A stretch of DNA of 64,000 nucleotides, from positions 64,102,100-64,166,099 of the forward strand of contig NW_026262712.1 in assembly GCF_021869535.1 (NCBI RefSeq), written 5' to 3'. The notes below the pieces were generated by a model. The model saw only the letters and a list, made by a program, of their open reading frames with translations, was not told the origin of the DNA and did not search any database. The DNA comes from Mytilus californianus. Taxonomy: Eukaryota; Mollusca; Bivalvia; Mytilida; Mytilidae. Below, one piece after another: positions 46,201-58,640 of this stretch. The translations under genes and the position numbers were made by a program. Each line of letters begins with the position of its first letter. Position 1 is the first letter of the stretch.

Positions 46201-46986
46201 CAACAACCAACCAATGGAAACAGTTTGTAAAACATCTAGAAACAACAACAATAAACAGGCGTTTATGCAATACGTCTCGAGTCTATAAAAGGTGTGAATA
46301 AATTATTTTCCAACGGATAGAATAAATTGTCTCCGTATTAATCAATCAAATTCTGGCATTTTGACATGAAGTATAATAATCAAAGGTATACCATGAACAC
46401 CCTCTATTCATATCATTTTCCATACATATCTGATTGTTCATGTCATTTACGCGTTTCCCCCTACATAGCAATTTTATTAGCTTGTTATGTCGTAGTACAT
46501 TGAATGATGTATCCGTTATGCTTAACATTTGACAACAATACACATTTAGCATTAATTTATCCGTTATCAATTAATAAAAATTAAGTTTCTTGGGTCAATT
46601 TTCCAAGATGAATTTGCGCAAATTTATAAAGGAAGGTAAATTAGTAAAAGGTAAAGATAGTTCCTTTATCGGGTATCAAATCGGGTCTTCAATGCCCATA
46701 CTGTAATGTTTTGCATTTATCTTCTCCTGTCCGGTACATGTTCCTAAATCTATATCTTATATTAGCCAAAAGAATCTGTTCCATATCATAAACCAACCAA
46801 TATTGAGACCGATAGTGCTTACGTTTTACTTTCAAGATGGCTAGGGTATCGTATGAAACTAATAGCTCCTCATCGTGGTGCGAAGCAACCAGCCTTTCGT
46901 ATCATTTGGGTCTGATTGATATATACATAACCCCATCATGAATTGCATCAATCATTTTCAGATTGGAAACATATTCAGCTTAAAAC
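43215..46986. other. Intergenic stretch upstream of the APOL-like gene
   Basis: Contains family S copies at about 44050-44530 and 45890-46080 and a G9 run at 45419. A possible non-coding first exon of the APOL-like gene ends at a GTAAC donor at 44862 (after CTACAACGTTTAAG). An AG acceptor at 46960-46961 after a T-rich tract would start the coding exon's 5' UTR. These UTR calls are weak. Confidence 0.35.
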
Positions 46987-48204
46987 ATGTCTGACAGTCT
47001 CTACAACAAAGCACACAAGCTTGAAAAAAACTTAAAGGAATGGATAAAATGTAAAGATGAAGCTGTGAAGGAATTAAAAGATCTGGCAGTAAATCTAGAC
47101 GAGCATTTTCAAAAAATATGCAAAGCAAAAATTGCTGGATCAACTACTTCTATTGGTGGCGGAATATTGGCTGTGGTAGGATTCGGATTGTCATTTGTGA
47201 CATTTGGGGCGTCATTAGGTCTTACTATAGCAGGTCAGTACTCAACAATAAAACCCAATATTTGTGCATAAACTGTTACATTTTAGTATCCAAACGAAAT
47301 GATGATATTTCGTTGAGTTGATGATCTTTTTTATACTTAAGAAACATTTTGGAACATATGTAGCAGAACGTGTTTATTTTCTGAACATTTTACAAAATGC
47401 GACTGATTATCAAACTTATTGTAAAAAGGCAGTTGTTGAAAGGAAAATTATTTAAATGAAAATAAAACTATTTGGCTTGCATAATGTATGGTTCTTTGAT
47501 AAATTGTTGTTTAAACCTTACAATTTAACACATAATATATAACTTGTAATACATAATAGATACGATATCGATTTCTTATCATAACCATAGGTAGTGTAAT
47601 AGCAGGAGCAGGAGGAATCACAGTGGGAGGATCCATGATTACAGACGCCATGCTTTCAAAACAAAGAAGAGAGTCAGCACAAGCTATATTAGATAAGTAC
47701 AACGAGCTTGTTGAAACTATAAAAGAAGAATGCATTGAGATAGGTGAAATGCTGAAACAAAAAGATGAGAAAATGGAACAGTTTCCACATTGGGTGGATT
47801 TTTGGAGCAAGCTTGCTTTTGGAGCAGGTACGACAACCAAGTGTATTACATGGGATATATTAGCAAGGACAATATTGGCTTCATTACGTATAACCGCGTC
47901 GTACGCCGATGATGCTTTAGCCGTTGGTGCAAGAGCAGGCGCTTCGGCTTTTCGAACAATTGGATCTACTGCTGGACAAGGTCTTCATATTGCTGGCGGT
48001 GTCGTAGGTATACTTGTAATGCCTCTAGACATTTACACTCTTGTGGATTCAGCTATTGATATACACAAGAACAATCCACATAAGGTGTCTAGTAAAATTA
48101 GAGAATGGGCTGACCATATCGACAAATCATGTCCAACTAAATGGGACATAGAAATTATGATGGACAAAACATTCGAGCAGCAGTTATGTTTTCAAATAAT
48201 GTAA
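46987..48204 (+). CDS. Apolipoprotein L-like protein, two coding exons, 286 residues
   Basis: Seen: exon 46987-47233 and exon 47591-48204 join in phase 1 (G + GT, giving Gly) into 286 codons plus TAA. Residues 1-48 are charged and helical (LEKNLKEWIKCKDEAVKEL). Residues about 50-100 are a Gly-rich hydrophobic hairpin (GGGILAVVGFGLSFVTFG, GAGGITVGG), then a coiled-coil region. Late in the protein comes the segment GVVGILVMPLDIYTLVDSA followed by IDIHKN. Known: APOL-family proteins carry such a pore-forming-like hydrophobic hairpin and a conserved LD..xLV....H/IHK motif near the C terminus; vertebrate members act in lipid handling, cell death and innate immunity, and bivalves have many copies. 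There is no signal peptide, so it is probably intracellular. Its role here is inferred. Confidence 0.82.
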
Positions 48205-48309
48205 AACACAAGTAACAGATAGCTTTAAGGAATACCAGTATCTTGAATTTATGGATGAATGACCCAGTTATACACTAATATATTTTTGAATCGGTTAACA
48301 TATATTGAA

Positions 48310-48315
48310 AATAAA
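48310..48315 (+). terminator. Candidate polyadenylation signal of the APOL-like gene
   Basis: AATAAA about 105 bases after the stop codon. Confidence 0.5.
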
Positions 48316-51185
48316 AGTTCACACTTAATGCATTTTACAATTGACAACAGTCTGTTACAAAAACTATCTAGTCCACGTGCACTTCAGTTGGAAATGAAAA
48401 TGAGATTTTCGTTATTTCTTTTCCCTTGTTATGAATACTATAACGCGCCCAACAAGTGAAGCAGGGCGTCTAGAGCACCAGTGAGTCTATTATTATACCA
48501 CATTACCAGTGAGTCTATTATTAAACCAAAACATCATTAGTATTTATCTTTCCGCTGTCCTCATAATGTTTACTGATGTGTTCAACAGAAACTTTTGGAC
48601 AAAAGCTTATCGAGTAAAGACTTTATCAAAACATAGCAAACTAAATAAGAATTGACAATAACAATTATTTACATTTTGGTTTAAATGATTTGATTTTATC
48701 GCTCATTTCTAAATTTTCTCTTTTTTGTTTTTTAAATCATTACATTTTCATTTTATAAAAGAAGAAAACATGGCATTTTGTGTATGTAAGAGAATGATAA
48801 TCCTTTTCTTCATGATCAAGTACGAACGTTAGCTAATTAATGCCTTTTATATATTCAAAAATTAATTTAAACTCCAGCAGTTTACTTAATTTTATCGAAA
48901 TATAATAAATTACTGCGAATCCAGTTTTGGTTAGCGTGTTAGCTAGAGATTTTGGTTGTATCTAAATATAAAACTATTTTTCTTTTTTCCATCGCTTTGA
49001 TATTGTTTGATCTTTTAGTAAGTTTGAAGTTATTATTATTTTCATAATAAAATTAATACTACAATGTTTACTACACCAGTAAACTTCAAATTATTTTGAT
49101 TTTGATGGTTGTTTTAAAATCAAACTTTAAGTCAGTTTCAATCACAAATTCTTTCAAGCTAATAAATGTGCTTCGGTGCATTTGCAACTCATTTATTGTA
49201 ACTCTCCGTTTTGAATTGTACATAGACCTAAACAATAGGATAATTTCCTACTAAGAACATGATTTATTTCATCGGTCGAAAACATCTAAATTTGATTATT
49301 AACTATTACCAGGTAATTTTATCTAGAGGAAAGAATGGCATGTAAGCTAATGAATAGGGATTATTTACCATACGTGTTAATTAAGGTGTCTTTCTTAAGA
49401 AATTCCATATTGCTGTCACCGTGTCTATCCATTCCCCGAACACATATTTTCGCCACATCTTCTCAGGTACTACTAAACGTCTGAAGGAACATTAACGTAA
49501 AAAAGGTGTTTGGTTATTCTATTTCCAAAAGTGAAATTTTGATTAGGTTTGTAATTATGAAAAAATGATGTATAGAGTTTTCGCAAGGTTTTTATTAAGT
49601 GCAAAAAAGTACATCACAAATCATAAGTCGTTGGAAATCGCCAATACCATAAAAAAAACCGACCAAAAGGCAAATAACAGTTCAGAAAAGAAAACTAGAC
49701 TAAGTAACACGAACAACTAAAAATATCCAGGGACGATATCAGATGCTCCGCAAAGGTAAGCAGGCGATGCTCCATACTTGACACTTCTTTATGATAATGT
49801 CAATAAACAGTAAAAGAATCTAGTTTACAATAATGATAGGATATTTAGGAATTTGATATATAATTTTGAATTATTAGAATGGTTAGTATCGTTAATCCGG
49901 AACATGTTGACTCTTTTTTGTAAGGAGGTATGTCACTTGCTAATAAAAACATTGGTTTTGCTTTTATATCTAAAGTTAAAGAACAGTGACATTGAATCGA
50001 ACTCCCGCTATTATTCCATAAAGTTTTTGTCCTTTTTGGGCAAATTGCAAATTAAAAGTTATAACGAAGGTTTGAAAGCGACAATTGTTCGCATGATTTT
50101 AACTTATTAAGTGAAATATTTACATTGTTAATTAGCAATGGAGATAGTTTCTTTATTACATATGTTTCATTAACGTCAATACTGACTCAAGCGTTTTGTA
50201 ATAATTATTTACATTGTTTTTTTTGGAAAATATATAAGCAATTGTTTTGCTTTTCGTGAATTATTAAAGATAAAAAATAATATGACTCTGACATGTTTGA
50301 TTTAATGTTTTGATTTTTATTTCATTAACAACGATATGTTTAAATTTTGATTAGATATAATTCGGTTTATCTTTGATGTTGCTTTTCGTGATTAAGTTCT
50401 TCAGAAAATTATGTAAAGCTGTATCAATTGACAATTTAAATTTTTTGATATCTAAATGATTAAATTACACTCATGGAAATATGTGTCCCTTGATTTAGTT
50501 TTTTCCTTTAAATTTCAAAATTCCAATAAAGAGGGACTACTATCATATTGTGTAATAAAATGTTTAACACTTTTCATTGCTTATTTCTAGAATATACAGC
50601 TATGTTTACTTGAACCTTGTCTCTGTTTTACACCATCAGACATGGCAAAACGTTGGAAAGGTCATTTTGTGAATCTAATTTCAGAAGCTGATGAACGTTT
50701 GTATTATAATATATTTTTATAAACATTTGTGGCCTCGAGCGTCCCTCAGGAGACATTATATGTCGAAATGCACATCCGGTGCAGTCAAAATAGGTACCAT
50801 TAATGTAATTAATCATACCTTATTTCCTGCTATATGGTTTTTATCATTTTTCCATATTTTAAATTTGCGATCTCTGTTCTAAAAGACGCTCAGAGACATC
50901 ACACTAAAAACATCTTCAACCTCAAAAACTCCAAGTAATAAACAGAGCAGGAGACTGTTAATTTTCGGTTTGCTTGAGCATCATGCATGATATCTGGAAA
51001 CAACCATCTATTTTATTGGTGGTATAGGAAAATTGATTCACATGATTAAGTGGCTGAGTTTTGTTACTTATCAACAAAATTTGTCTTAAAGGCCTAACGT
51101 ATTCGAAATGCTAAAGTATAGATTACATTATTCACAAAGCTGACAATTATCAGAATAGTATAAATAAAGGCAACAGTAGTATATA
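48316..51185. other. Gene-free AT-rich stretch
   Basis: A short duplication of CCAGTGAGTCTATTATTA lies near 48480-48530. A repeat fragment at about 49640-49780 (CAGATGCTCCGCAAAGGTAA with GCAGGCGATGCTCCAT) is inverted relative to 61550-61620. Nothing else is recognised; the open frames here have no exon-like signals. Confidence 0.45.
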
Positions 51186-51189
51186 AGAT

Positions 51190-51590
51190 TGAGAATGGAA
51201 ATGGGGAATATATCAAAGAGACAACAACCCGACCAAAGAGCAGACAACAGCCGAAGGCCACCAATGGGTCTTCAACGCAGCGAGAAAATCCCGCACCCGT
51301 AGGTGGTCCTCAAATGGCCCCTAAATAAAAATGTGTACTAGTTCAGTGAAAATGGACGTCACACAAAACTCCAAAACATATAAATGAACTTAAATTAAAA
51401 AACATACAAGGCTAACAAAGGCCAGAGGGTCCTGACTTGGGACAGGCGCAAAAATGCGGCGGGGTTAAACATGTTTTGTGAGATCTCAACCCTCCCCCTA
51501 TACCTCTAGCCAATGTAGAATAAAGATACACATAGCAATACGCACAGTAAAACTCAGTTTAAAAGAAGTCCGAGTCCGATGTCAGAATAG
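51190..51590 (+). repeat. SINE-like family S, long copy
   Basis: The copy runs GAATGGAAATGGGGAATATA, CCAATGGGTCTTCAACGCAG, TCCTGACTTGGGACAGGCGC, then GGGGTTAAACATGTTTTGTG and CCTCTAGCCAATGTAGAATA. The order of blocks (head, AAT GGGTC/GGCC TTCAAC, CTGACTTGGGACAGG, TTAAACATG) is shared with 38610, 44050 and 52690 and, inverted, with 29685 and 58890. Confidence 0.7.
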
Positions 51591-51809
51591 GTAGTATACC
51601 GCTTTTCAAATGTCATAACATTAACTAATAAATACATTTTTTTTCAATTTCATCCTTTTTATCAATTAACTTCACGAACAAATTACTGACTGCTGTAGAC
51701 ATTAGGTATATGCTATCTGGCTTTTCCTTTTCTTTGATGTCAGACGATTATATTACTTCCAGGTAAAAAATACTCCGCAATTAAAATGACCTCCTAATTG
51801 CAATTATTA

Positions 51810-52135
51810 TGATTTGAGCGCCTCTGATGAAAAGTATCTATACGAAACGTGTTCATGGCGAACTATATTATAAGCCTGGTATCTGTGCGGACAATGTCTA
51901 CATTCTACTTGTATTGCAATTGAACGTCATTGAGAGTGCGACCTCTCCGGTTAACTCCGTTGGTGTAAACGGGAGGAATCCGACAAAACTTGACTTCTGG
52001 TTGAATAAATGTCTGAATATTGTGGATATTTGCTTATTGCATTTCAAAAATATTTTGAAAATTACTAAAAGAGTAATTAATACGCCCATTGAAATGTTTC
52101 GTATTCGTAAGGACCGTCAAAGCAGCCACTAATGT
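51810..52135 (-). repeat. Family R-related fragment
   Basis: GAGCGCCTCTGATGAAAAGT, then ATACGAAACGTGTTCATGGC and AAGCCTGGTATCTGTG match in reverse complement the family R core. The 101-codon plus-strand frame that runs through it is not supported as a gene. Confidence 0.5.
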
Positions 52136-52689
52136 GGTAGTGGTATGACGTAAATACTTCACAGAAGTTCTTCTGATTGACATTATAAATTCATTTACAT
52201 TATAGGTCGTACGCTCCACAGTAAGTCAACTAATTATGAATCATGACATATAAACATCTCAGGTTGAGTATCCTCTTAAAGTTTGAAGGTCCATACTATT
52301 TGGCTACCCAAATGTGCAAAACTGGACCAAATATTGTTTCATCTTGGCTTCTAGTAAGGATTAAATTACTCATATGTCTGTCCTTTTGACCAGTTCTCTA
52401 ACTACTATTCAATAAGTTATCATTAACTTTGTTAATAAAGCATTTTTTATTAATGAAATGATTAATTTTTGGAGTGTAACAAACTCTTTGTATGATTAAG
52501 ATAAATTACGTGCTTTTGATGGTCCTTATAATTCAGTTAATAGATATGACTTTTATTTGCTACAACCTCATCTGTAATAAAGTAGAACTGTGATGAGATG
52601 ATTAAACATGTAAATTTCCTCCTAAACAACCACTGTACGTTTTGTTTATAAGGTTTACCAACAGGTCTTTGGTATTGCTAATACGGTTT

Positions 52690-53060
52690 CAATACAGCAA
52701 AATGACAACTACTGAATAACAGGCTCCTGACTTAGGACAGGCATATATAGAATGTGACGGGATTAAACATGTAAGTGGGCGTCCAACATTCCCCCTAAAG
52801 CTGCGACAATGGTAAACAGAAGAATACGAGAATTAACTGTAAAACAATATACGAAAAACAAATAAGATAAACAGCAACAAACGATAACCACTTAATGACA
52901 GGCGCCTGACGTGGAACAAGCACGTGGATAATGTGGTAAGGTTAAACAGGTTTGCTGTCGCCCAACCTTTCCCCTAACCTTGGACAGTATTGTAACAGCA
53001 CAGCATAAGAACAAACTATCAAAAAACAGTTGAAAAGTGAATACTCGCAGCTACTGAGAG
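52690..53060 (+). repeat. SINE-like family S, two partial copies in tandem
   Basis: CAGGCTCCTGACTTAGGACA at about 52721 and CAGGCGCCTGACGTGGAACA at about 52900 mark two copies, each followed by GTTAAACATG or GTTAAACAGG and a CAACCTTCCCC-like block. The second continues to TAACAGCACAGCATAAGAAC. Confidence 0.65.
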
Positions 53061-54630
53061 CTAGTTAAAAGCCAATATCAAATAATTTTAAAAATCATGT
53101 AAGACTGAAATATCCACATCCAACATCCAATGGATTTAGTGTAAAACGTCATTAATAGTCAAAGAAAAACATGACCATGTACAATGCCAAAAATTATGTA
53201 TCGACACTAAGTAGGACCGTGAATGTACATATGCGTATAGCAATAATATTTAATTGGGTTTTAATTCTTTGACAACGAATTAAATATTTATACCGATAAA
53301 AACAATATTCAAAGATATAATTACAGTCTCAAATTGGTTACTATTTAGAATAAGTTTATATAAAGGATTGATTAGTTAACCCGGATTGTATCTAAATTTA
53401 CGGCCTTGGTAAGCAATTCAACATCAACGTAGACATTAGAATGTACTATCTTATTTGTAATAAGTTTTCTACAGATAAGGTTTTTATTTCGTGCTATTTT
53501 TTTTGTTCTAATTTTCTTTTTTTTTTGGATATTTTATTTGAATGTCTTTACTATTTGGTTTGTATCTGTCATGGACTTGTGTATCTTTTGTCTTAGAATC
53601 ATCGTATTTTGATTTTCAAGGTATCACATTATGAGGGTTAAAAGGTTAGCAAAATATATGTAGTCAGCACATTTGTGTTTATATGACTTTGCATTGATGT
53701 GGTCATAGTTATAAATTAAATGTTTTCAAAACTATGATTTTTTCGAAATACTAAGGAATTCTACCCCATGATTAGATTACCTTAACTGTATTTAGAAAAA
53801 CATTTCGGAATTTTATGGACTCATTGTTCTTAATCTGTTTATTTGGCAATTTTATTTTTTTTTATTCGAGCGTTACTAATGAGTTTATGGTAAATAAATG
53901 AAAACAACACGGTTTGAATTTAATGCGTCCGAAGCGTTTTTCTGGATTTACCTTCATCAGGAACGCTCAAAGCCGAATATTTAAAAGCCAAGGATGTATA
54001 AAACTGAAACAGTTGAAAAGCTATATAATCAAAAATTACCTGAAATAATAGCCAAATTATTAATAGTAGACGAAACGTGCGTCTTGCGTACAAAGTTTTA
54101 ATCCTGGTATCTATGATGAGTTTATATGTAAATTTCTTTCATGTGTTTAAAAATATCACATTATATGTCGTTGCCACTGCTAGTTCCTGGATGGTATCAC
54201 TAGCCAAGTAGCTATCATTCTTATATCAACATTAAATATATTCATTTGTTTAAATCTACTGTTTATAAAATGTTATACTCGAAACACTATGGTTTTTCTA
54301 CCCCTAGATATAAATTGCATTAGCCGAAGTTTTTCGGAATATCCAGTTTTTAATGTTAATCAACTTCGTATTAAATTATGCCTTCACACTGTTTGATTCG
54401 AGCGTCACTAATGAGTCTTATGTAAGTCTGGCATACCAAATTACTAGTCTGGTATCTTTGGTGAGGTTTTTTTGTTAGATAACAACACAGTTGGGCTCTT
54501 GTTGTTTCACCTTTTCACCTGTGCAGTATTTTGTAGACTATAATTTGTCTTGTTGCACTATTCTTTCATCCATGGTGATTTTTGTCCTTCTTCGAGGTAT
54601 GAATTTGATTGATTCCTTAGTACAAGTAAT
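53061..54630. other. Gene-free stretch with family R pieces
   Basis: Inverted family R fragments lie at about 54063-54125 (GACGAAACGTGCGTCTTGCG) and 54385-54470 (GAGCGTCACTAATGAGTCTT). A related piece at 53930-53975 has GCGTCCGAAGCG and CTTCATCAGGAACGCTC. No exon seen. Confidence 0.45.
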
Positions 54631-54639
54631 TTATTCTAA

Positions 54640-54790
54640 AAAAAATACTTACTTCGGCGGGAGTTACAAAGACCTATATTGTGTATGGATTAGAGTGCAA
54701 CCTTTGCGGAGTGGTATATGTCGGTCAAACGACAGAAGGCCAAACAAACATCTGTGTGACCATTTACGTTATTACGTTGGACAATAACGT
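54640..54790 (+). pseudogene. GIY-YIG endonuclease remnant of a Penelope-like element
   Basis: One frame reads TKTYIVYGLECNLC and then GVVYVGQTTEGQTN. That is the start of a GIY-YIG nuclease domain of the kind fused to Penelope-like reverse transcriptases. It is short, lacks the rest of the domain, and the following sequence belongs to a large inverted repeat. It is a dead fragment. Confidence 0.65.
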
Positions 54791-55218
54791 TGATAAGTTA
54801 TTATTGTCACGATAACCAATTTTATCTTACCTCCTATACATTTCTAGGAATATGTTTTGTTGAAAGCAACCGCGTGGAGACCGTGTTTATTCCATATTCG
54901 GTTAGTAGGGTTCCATATTGGGTTAGTAGACGGTGCTTATTTCAATACACAGTAAGTAGTGGTGTTACGTCCCTTTATAAAAACAACAAGGTGTTGAGGA
55001 AAAATCTTAAAGGTTTCAACAGACGAAGAAATTGATATTGAACGACTGAAATAAATTCATAACACATATTTAAAGCGACAAGTTGTTATTGTTGGCATTT
55101 GTTTTTATATAGACCAATGGAAGAAGGTGATTAATACTAACGGTATTGAAGAATTGATCTCTTTGATAGGCCACTAGTCTAAATACCACATGTCATGATA
55201 GTCGCTAAGATTAGTTCG

Positions 55219-55336
55219 TTACATAGTGTGCTTTTGACCTAATACGATATATATGGGGTCAGTAAATTCGCTCTCACCCCATATGGAATTTACTGACCCT
55301 ATATATATCGTATTAGGTCACTAGCACACTATGTAA
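55219..55336. mobile_element. Palindromic element, copy 1
   Basis: TTACATAGTGTGC...TATATATGGGGTCAGTAAATT pairs with AATTTACTGACCC...GCACACTATGTAA; almost the whole 118 bp is self-complementary. Termini are TTACATA / TATGTAA. Confidence 0.8.
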
Positions 55337-55579
55337 CTAATAATGTCTGCTTGCGTTGCTCACCCAATTGTGTCAATATGACGGAGCTATAAACAACTGT
55401 CATACAAGAGGGATGTTTAGCTAGCTATAAAACCAGTGTTAACACACCCTTTTTTCGTGAAAATGCCTGTACCAAGTCCGCAATATGACAGGTGTAAGAA
55501 CGTAAACGGTGCAAATTGTATTGCAGTAGATGCGCATATTTACAATACATGTCTCTCCAGTGATGCTGAATATTATTAG

Positions 55580-55718
55580 TTACATACTGTGCTAGTGACC
55601 ATATACGGTATATATGGGGTCAGTAAATTCCATATGGGGTGAGAGCGAAGCTCGAATCCCCATATGGAATTTGCTGACCCCATATTTACCGTATTACGTC
55701 ACTAGCACACTATGTAAC
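55580..55718. mobile_element. Palindromic element, copy 2
   Basis: The termini and arms match copy 1 (TTACATACTGTGCTAGTGAC, ATGGGGTCAGTAAATTCCAT, then the complementary half). It keeps the centre CCATATGGGGTGAGAGCGAA that is shortened in copy 1. Confidence 0.8.
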
Positions 55719-56097
55719 GAATTTATCTTACCGACTATTTTAACGTGTCAAATTTAGACTAGATAAAAATGAGCAAGTCTTCAATACCGTAAGCATTAAG
55801 AAACTACTTCCATTGATCATACAAAAACAGATGCCAACAATAAAAACTTGTTAGCTTTAAATGTGTTTTATGAATTTATTTCAATCTTCATCAATTTCTT
55901 CGTCTGTTGAAACCGTTAAGATTTTTTCTCAGTACCGTTTTGTTTTTATAAAGGGACGTAACACCACTACTAACCGTGTATTGAAATAAGACCCGCCTCC
56001 CTACTAACCTAACATGGAATATACACGGTCTCCACGCGGACGCTTTTAACCAATCATATTCCTAGAAATGTATAAGAGGTAAGATAAATATAAAAAT

Positions 56098-56720
56098 ACA
56101 ATTCAAAATATCAAAACATTATTAAAAAAGTGACAAGCAAATAACTACTAAAACGGACAAAAGGTATAGCTAAAGCCAGGCATGGAATCAGAGCTTTGCA
56201 TGAGGTAGATATATTCCTTAATTTAAAATTATTTTCAAAATTTTTTAACAGCAAACTTTCATAACGTAAACTCCGTATTTCATGCCAGCGCAGAAGTACT
56301 GGCTACTAAACTGGTGATACTCTCGAGGACTAAAATTGCACCAGCAGCGGTATCGACCCAGTGGTAGTTATAACATAAACGTACCAAATTTACTGCACTA
56401 GATGCGATTTCGACAATAAATATCTCTTCAGTGATGCTCGAGTCTACAATATTTCAAAAATCCAAACGTTCTTAGAAAAAGGAAGAGTTGATAAAAACAA
56501 AAACGGACAAAAAGTTTAGCCAAAGCCGGGCAAGGAATCAGAGCGTTACACGATGGAGATGTATTCTTTAATTCAAAATAATTTCCAAAATTTCATAATA
56601 GCAAATTTTTATAACACAATATCCGTATTTTCATGACAGTACAGAAGTACTGGCTACTGGGCTGGTGATACTCTCGGCAACTAACAGTCCATCAGCAGAA
56701 GTATCACTCCAGTGGTATTG
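56098..56720. repeat. Direct repeat, two units of about 350 bp
   Basis: AAACGGACAA occurs at 56151 and 56501, with matching blocks before and after: GGCATGGAATCAGAGC / GGCAAGGAATCAGAGC, CAGAAGTACTGGCTACT in both, and GGTGATACTCTCG in both. The block at 56385-56445 (GATGCGATTTCGACAATAAA) resembles the spacer at 55520. It may be terminal-repeat debris of the neighbouring Penelope-like elements. Confidence 0.75.
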
Positions 56721-57089
56721 TTTTCTATTTGTTCTGTTGGTTGAAATAGTCGAGCATTTGATTTTTTCAGGTTTTATGGACTTCCCCCTTTTTTAATATA
56801 CCCGGCGGAATATACAAAAGCGATATTCAAACTGATAGCTATAGGTCGATGACAAACTGACAACACCATGGCAAAATATAAAACTACGAAAAGACAAACA
56901 ACAGTATATAAAACACTACTTAGGAATAAGAACAAATCTGTGAAACAGATATTCCATAACGGTCAACCAAATTGTGATGGCGTCCGTAAAAGTTTTTGAA
57001 GGGATGACCTCAACTTCACAATTTTGAACCCTTGGCTTAATGTCTTCCTGGTAAGCAGTACCTCTCTATTAGGGAAATCATGATAGGAA

Positions 57090-57245
57090 ATAAACTCATC
57101 ATAGATACCACGATTAAAATTTTGTACGCCAGTCGCGCATTTTGTCTACAAAAACCCATTAGTAACGCTCGAATAAAAAAAGTTTAAAAAACCAAATAAT
57201 GTACGAAGTTGAAGAGCAATGAGAAAATGTGAGCTGTAAAATATC
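57090..57245 (+). repeat. Family R interspersed repeat
   Basis: AAACTCATCATAGATACCAC, TTTTGTACGCCAGTCGCGCA and ACCCATTAGTAACGCTCGAA follow the family R order. It lies directly downstream, in the sense of the RT fragment, of the minus-strand Penelope-like remnant. Confidence 0.7.
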
Positions 57246-57269
57246 GTAAAAACTGGCAGATATAAATAT

Positions 57270-57760
57270 ACTCATATGTAGACGCTGCTAAAATGCTAGA
57301 ATGCTGATGCATAGAATGGGAAGTTCATTATTGGGAAGCTATCACTTTTTTTCTAAACCGACCATCATTTCTAGATGTAAGTCAAGATATGAGGCGGACT
57401 TTTCTGTATCTGTTTTATTGTTTGATGGGATAGATGAGATCAAAATAGCCACAAAACTTTAAATTATTCAGTGAAAGCACATCTTCTATCGTGAAGTTAA
57501 AGGATAATTTAAGCTTCTTTTCATTCTTCCACAGAAGCTTCTGTATAAAGTCTGCCACGTGTAAACAAAGCAATAAGTCGGCAAGAATAGGAGCACAGTT
57601 ATATTATGGTTATGCCGATTGTTTGCTAAAATAACGTCTCCAAACGTAGCAAATATGTTGTCACTCAACATGGAAATAAAGAATCTTGAAATGTCAGCTT
57701 CAGAGAAGTTTTTAGACAGAAGCCGTTGGGTTTGCATCACATCCACACGAAGCTTTTTTC
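57270..57760 (-). pseudogene. Penelope-like reverse transcriptase remnant
   Basis: On the minus strand, pieces of a Penelope-type RT appear in order with frameshifts: LSDNIFATFGD, then CAPILADLLL, FIQKLLWKNEKKL, EDVLSLNN and YLDLHLE. The catalytic YIDD region reads TIED and stops interrupt the frame. It is an inactive fragment. Confidence 0.7.
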
Positions 57761-58439
57761 CATACCATTTCTTAAAATTGAATTTCTCTACAACTTATTA
57801 TTAAAAACATCTTTTAAAATTCCAATTCAAACATATACAACCTGACAGCTATCATCTGGTATATAGCTCGTATTAGATTTTTCAGACCGGTTGGCATTGG
57901 AAAAGATGTAATAGAGAAACGATCCTTTCTAAATTTGTCCTTTGCCAACAACGATCGCGATGTCAGCAATTTAGGCAATATCCTTCAACATAAATAATAT
58001 CAATCGAAAATACTTCCTTACTTTAAAGACCAGTCGGTTCCTTTCGTCTCTTATAGTTATACCATACCGATTGGGACTACAATTTTCAACTAGAAACGTG
58101 TTTTGCAGGATCTACATATTGACTACTCCAAGTCTTAATCTCCTGATTGCATATGTACCAGTATACCATGCATATATAATCTGGCTGGGCACGTTATTAT
58201 GACTTTAACATTGACAAGAACAGTTTTCTGCGAAACTTGTTAACCAAAGGGCATAAACCCGTTAGCCTTAGTCCATAAATTTGAAACACAATTTTCATAC
58301 TAATGAAATCAGTCAAGGATTATGCATTGGACTTAAGAGTGAAAATGAATATATTTTTTTCCGAATTAGTTATGGCTGTTGGGTCGTTAGTTCAAATAAG
58401 AATAAAAAGCTTAACAGGTCTTTTACACTCATGTTTACA

Positions 58440-58640
58440 TCAATCGTTAAAGTAACAAAGGTTGTTCAACAAATGTCCTGGCTTCATTACAGATATGTTG
58501 TTGTCCCCGCAGACAAAGCCCCGAGCAACATTGGTCTTCACATTACATTACCCGCATGATAAAGGTATTAGGTATTTACAATTCTCTTGGAAACTCAACA
58601 TATACTCCAACGACTCTTTTAAAAAGAGGATATCCTGCAA
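58440..58640 (+). pseudogene. Penelope-like element fragment, N-terminal RT region
   Basis: Broken frames encode YVVVPADKAPSNIG and KGIRYLQFS. This corresponds to the VVPADKA motif upstream of the RT core in Penelope-like proteins. It is in opposite orientation to the 57270-57760 fragment. Confidence 0.6.

Larger units (their letters stand above)
54823..56092. repeat. 1.27-kb inverted duplication with palindromic inserts
   Basis: The left arm from 54823 (TACCTCCTATACATTTCTAG, GGTGTTACGTCCCTTTATAA, ATTGTTGGCATTTGTTTTTA) is mirrored to 56092 (TTATAAAGGGACGTAACACC, CCTAGAAATGTATAAGAGGT). Each arm is about 400 bp with roughly 80% identity by eye, and each ends inward at a palindromic element. 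The spacer (55337-55579) holds TGCAGTAGATGCGCATATTT and a fragment that recurs near 56390. The frames 54790-55035 lie within the left arm. Confidence 0.75.

Noticed and set aside
51827..52132. 101-codon plus-strand frame
   Set aside because: Its first third is inverted family R, and the rest shows no domain or splice signal.
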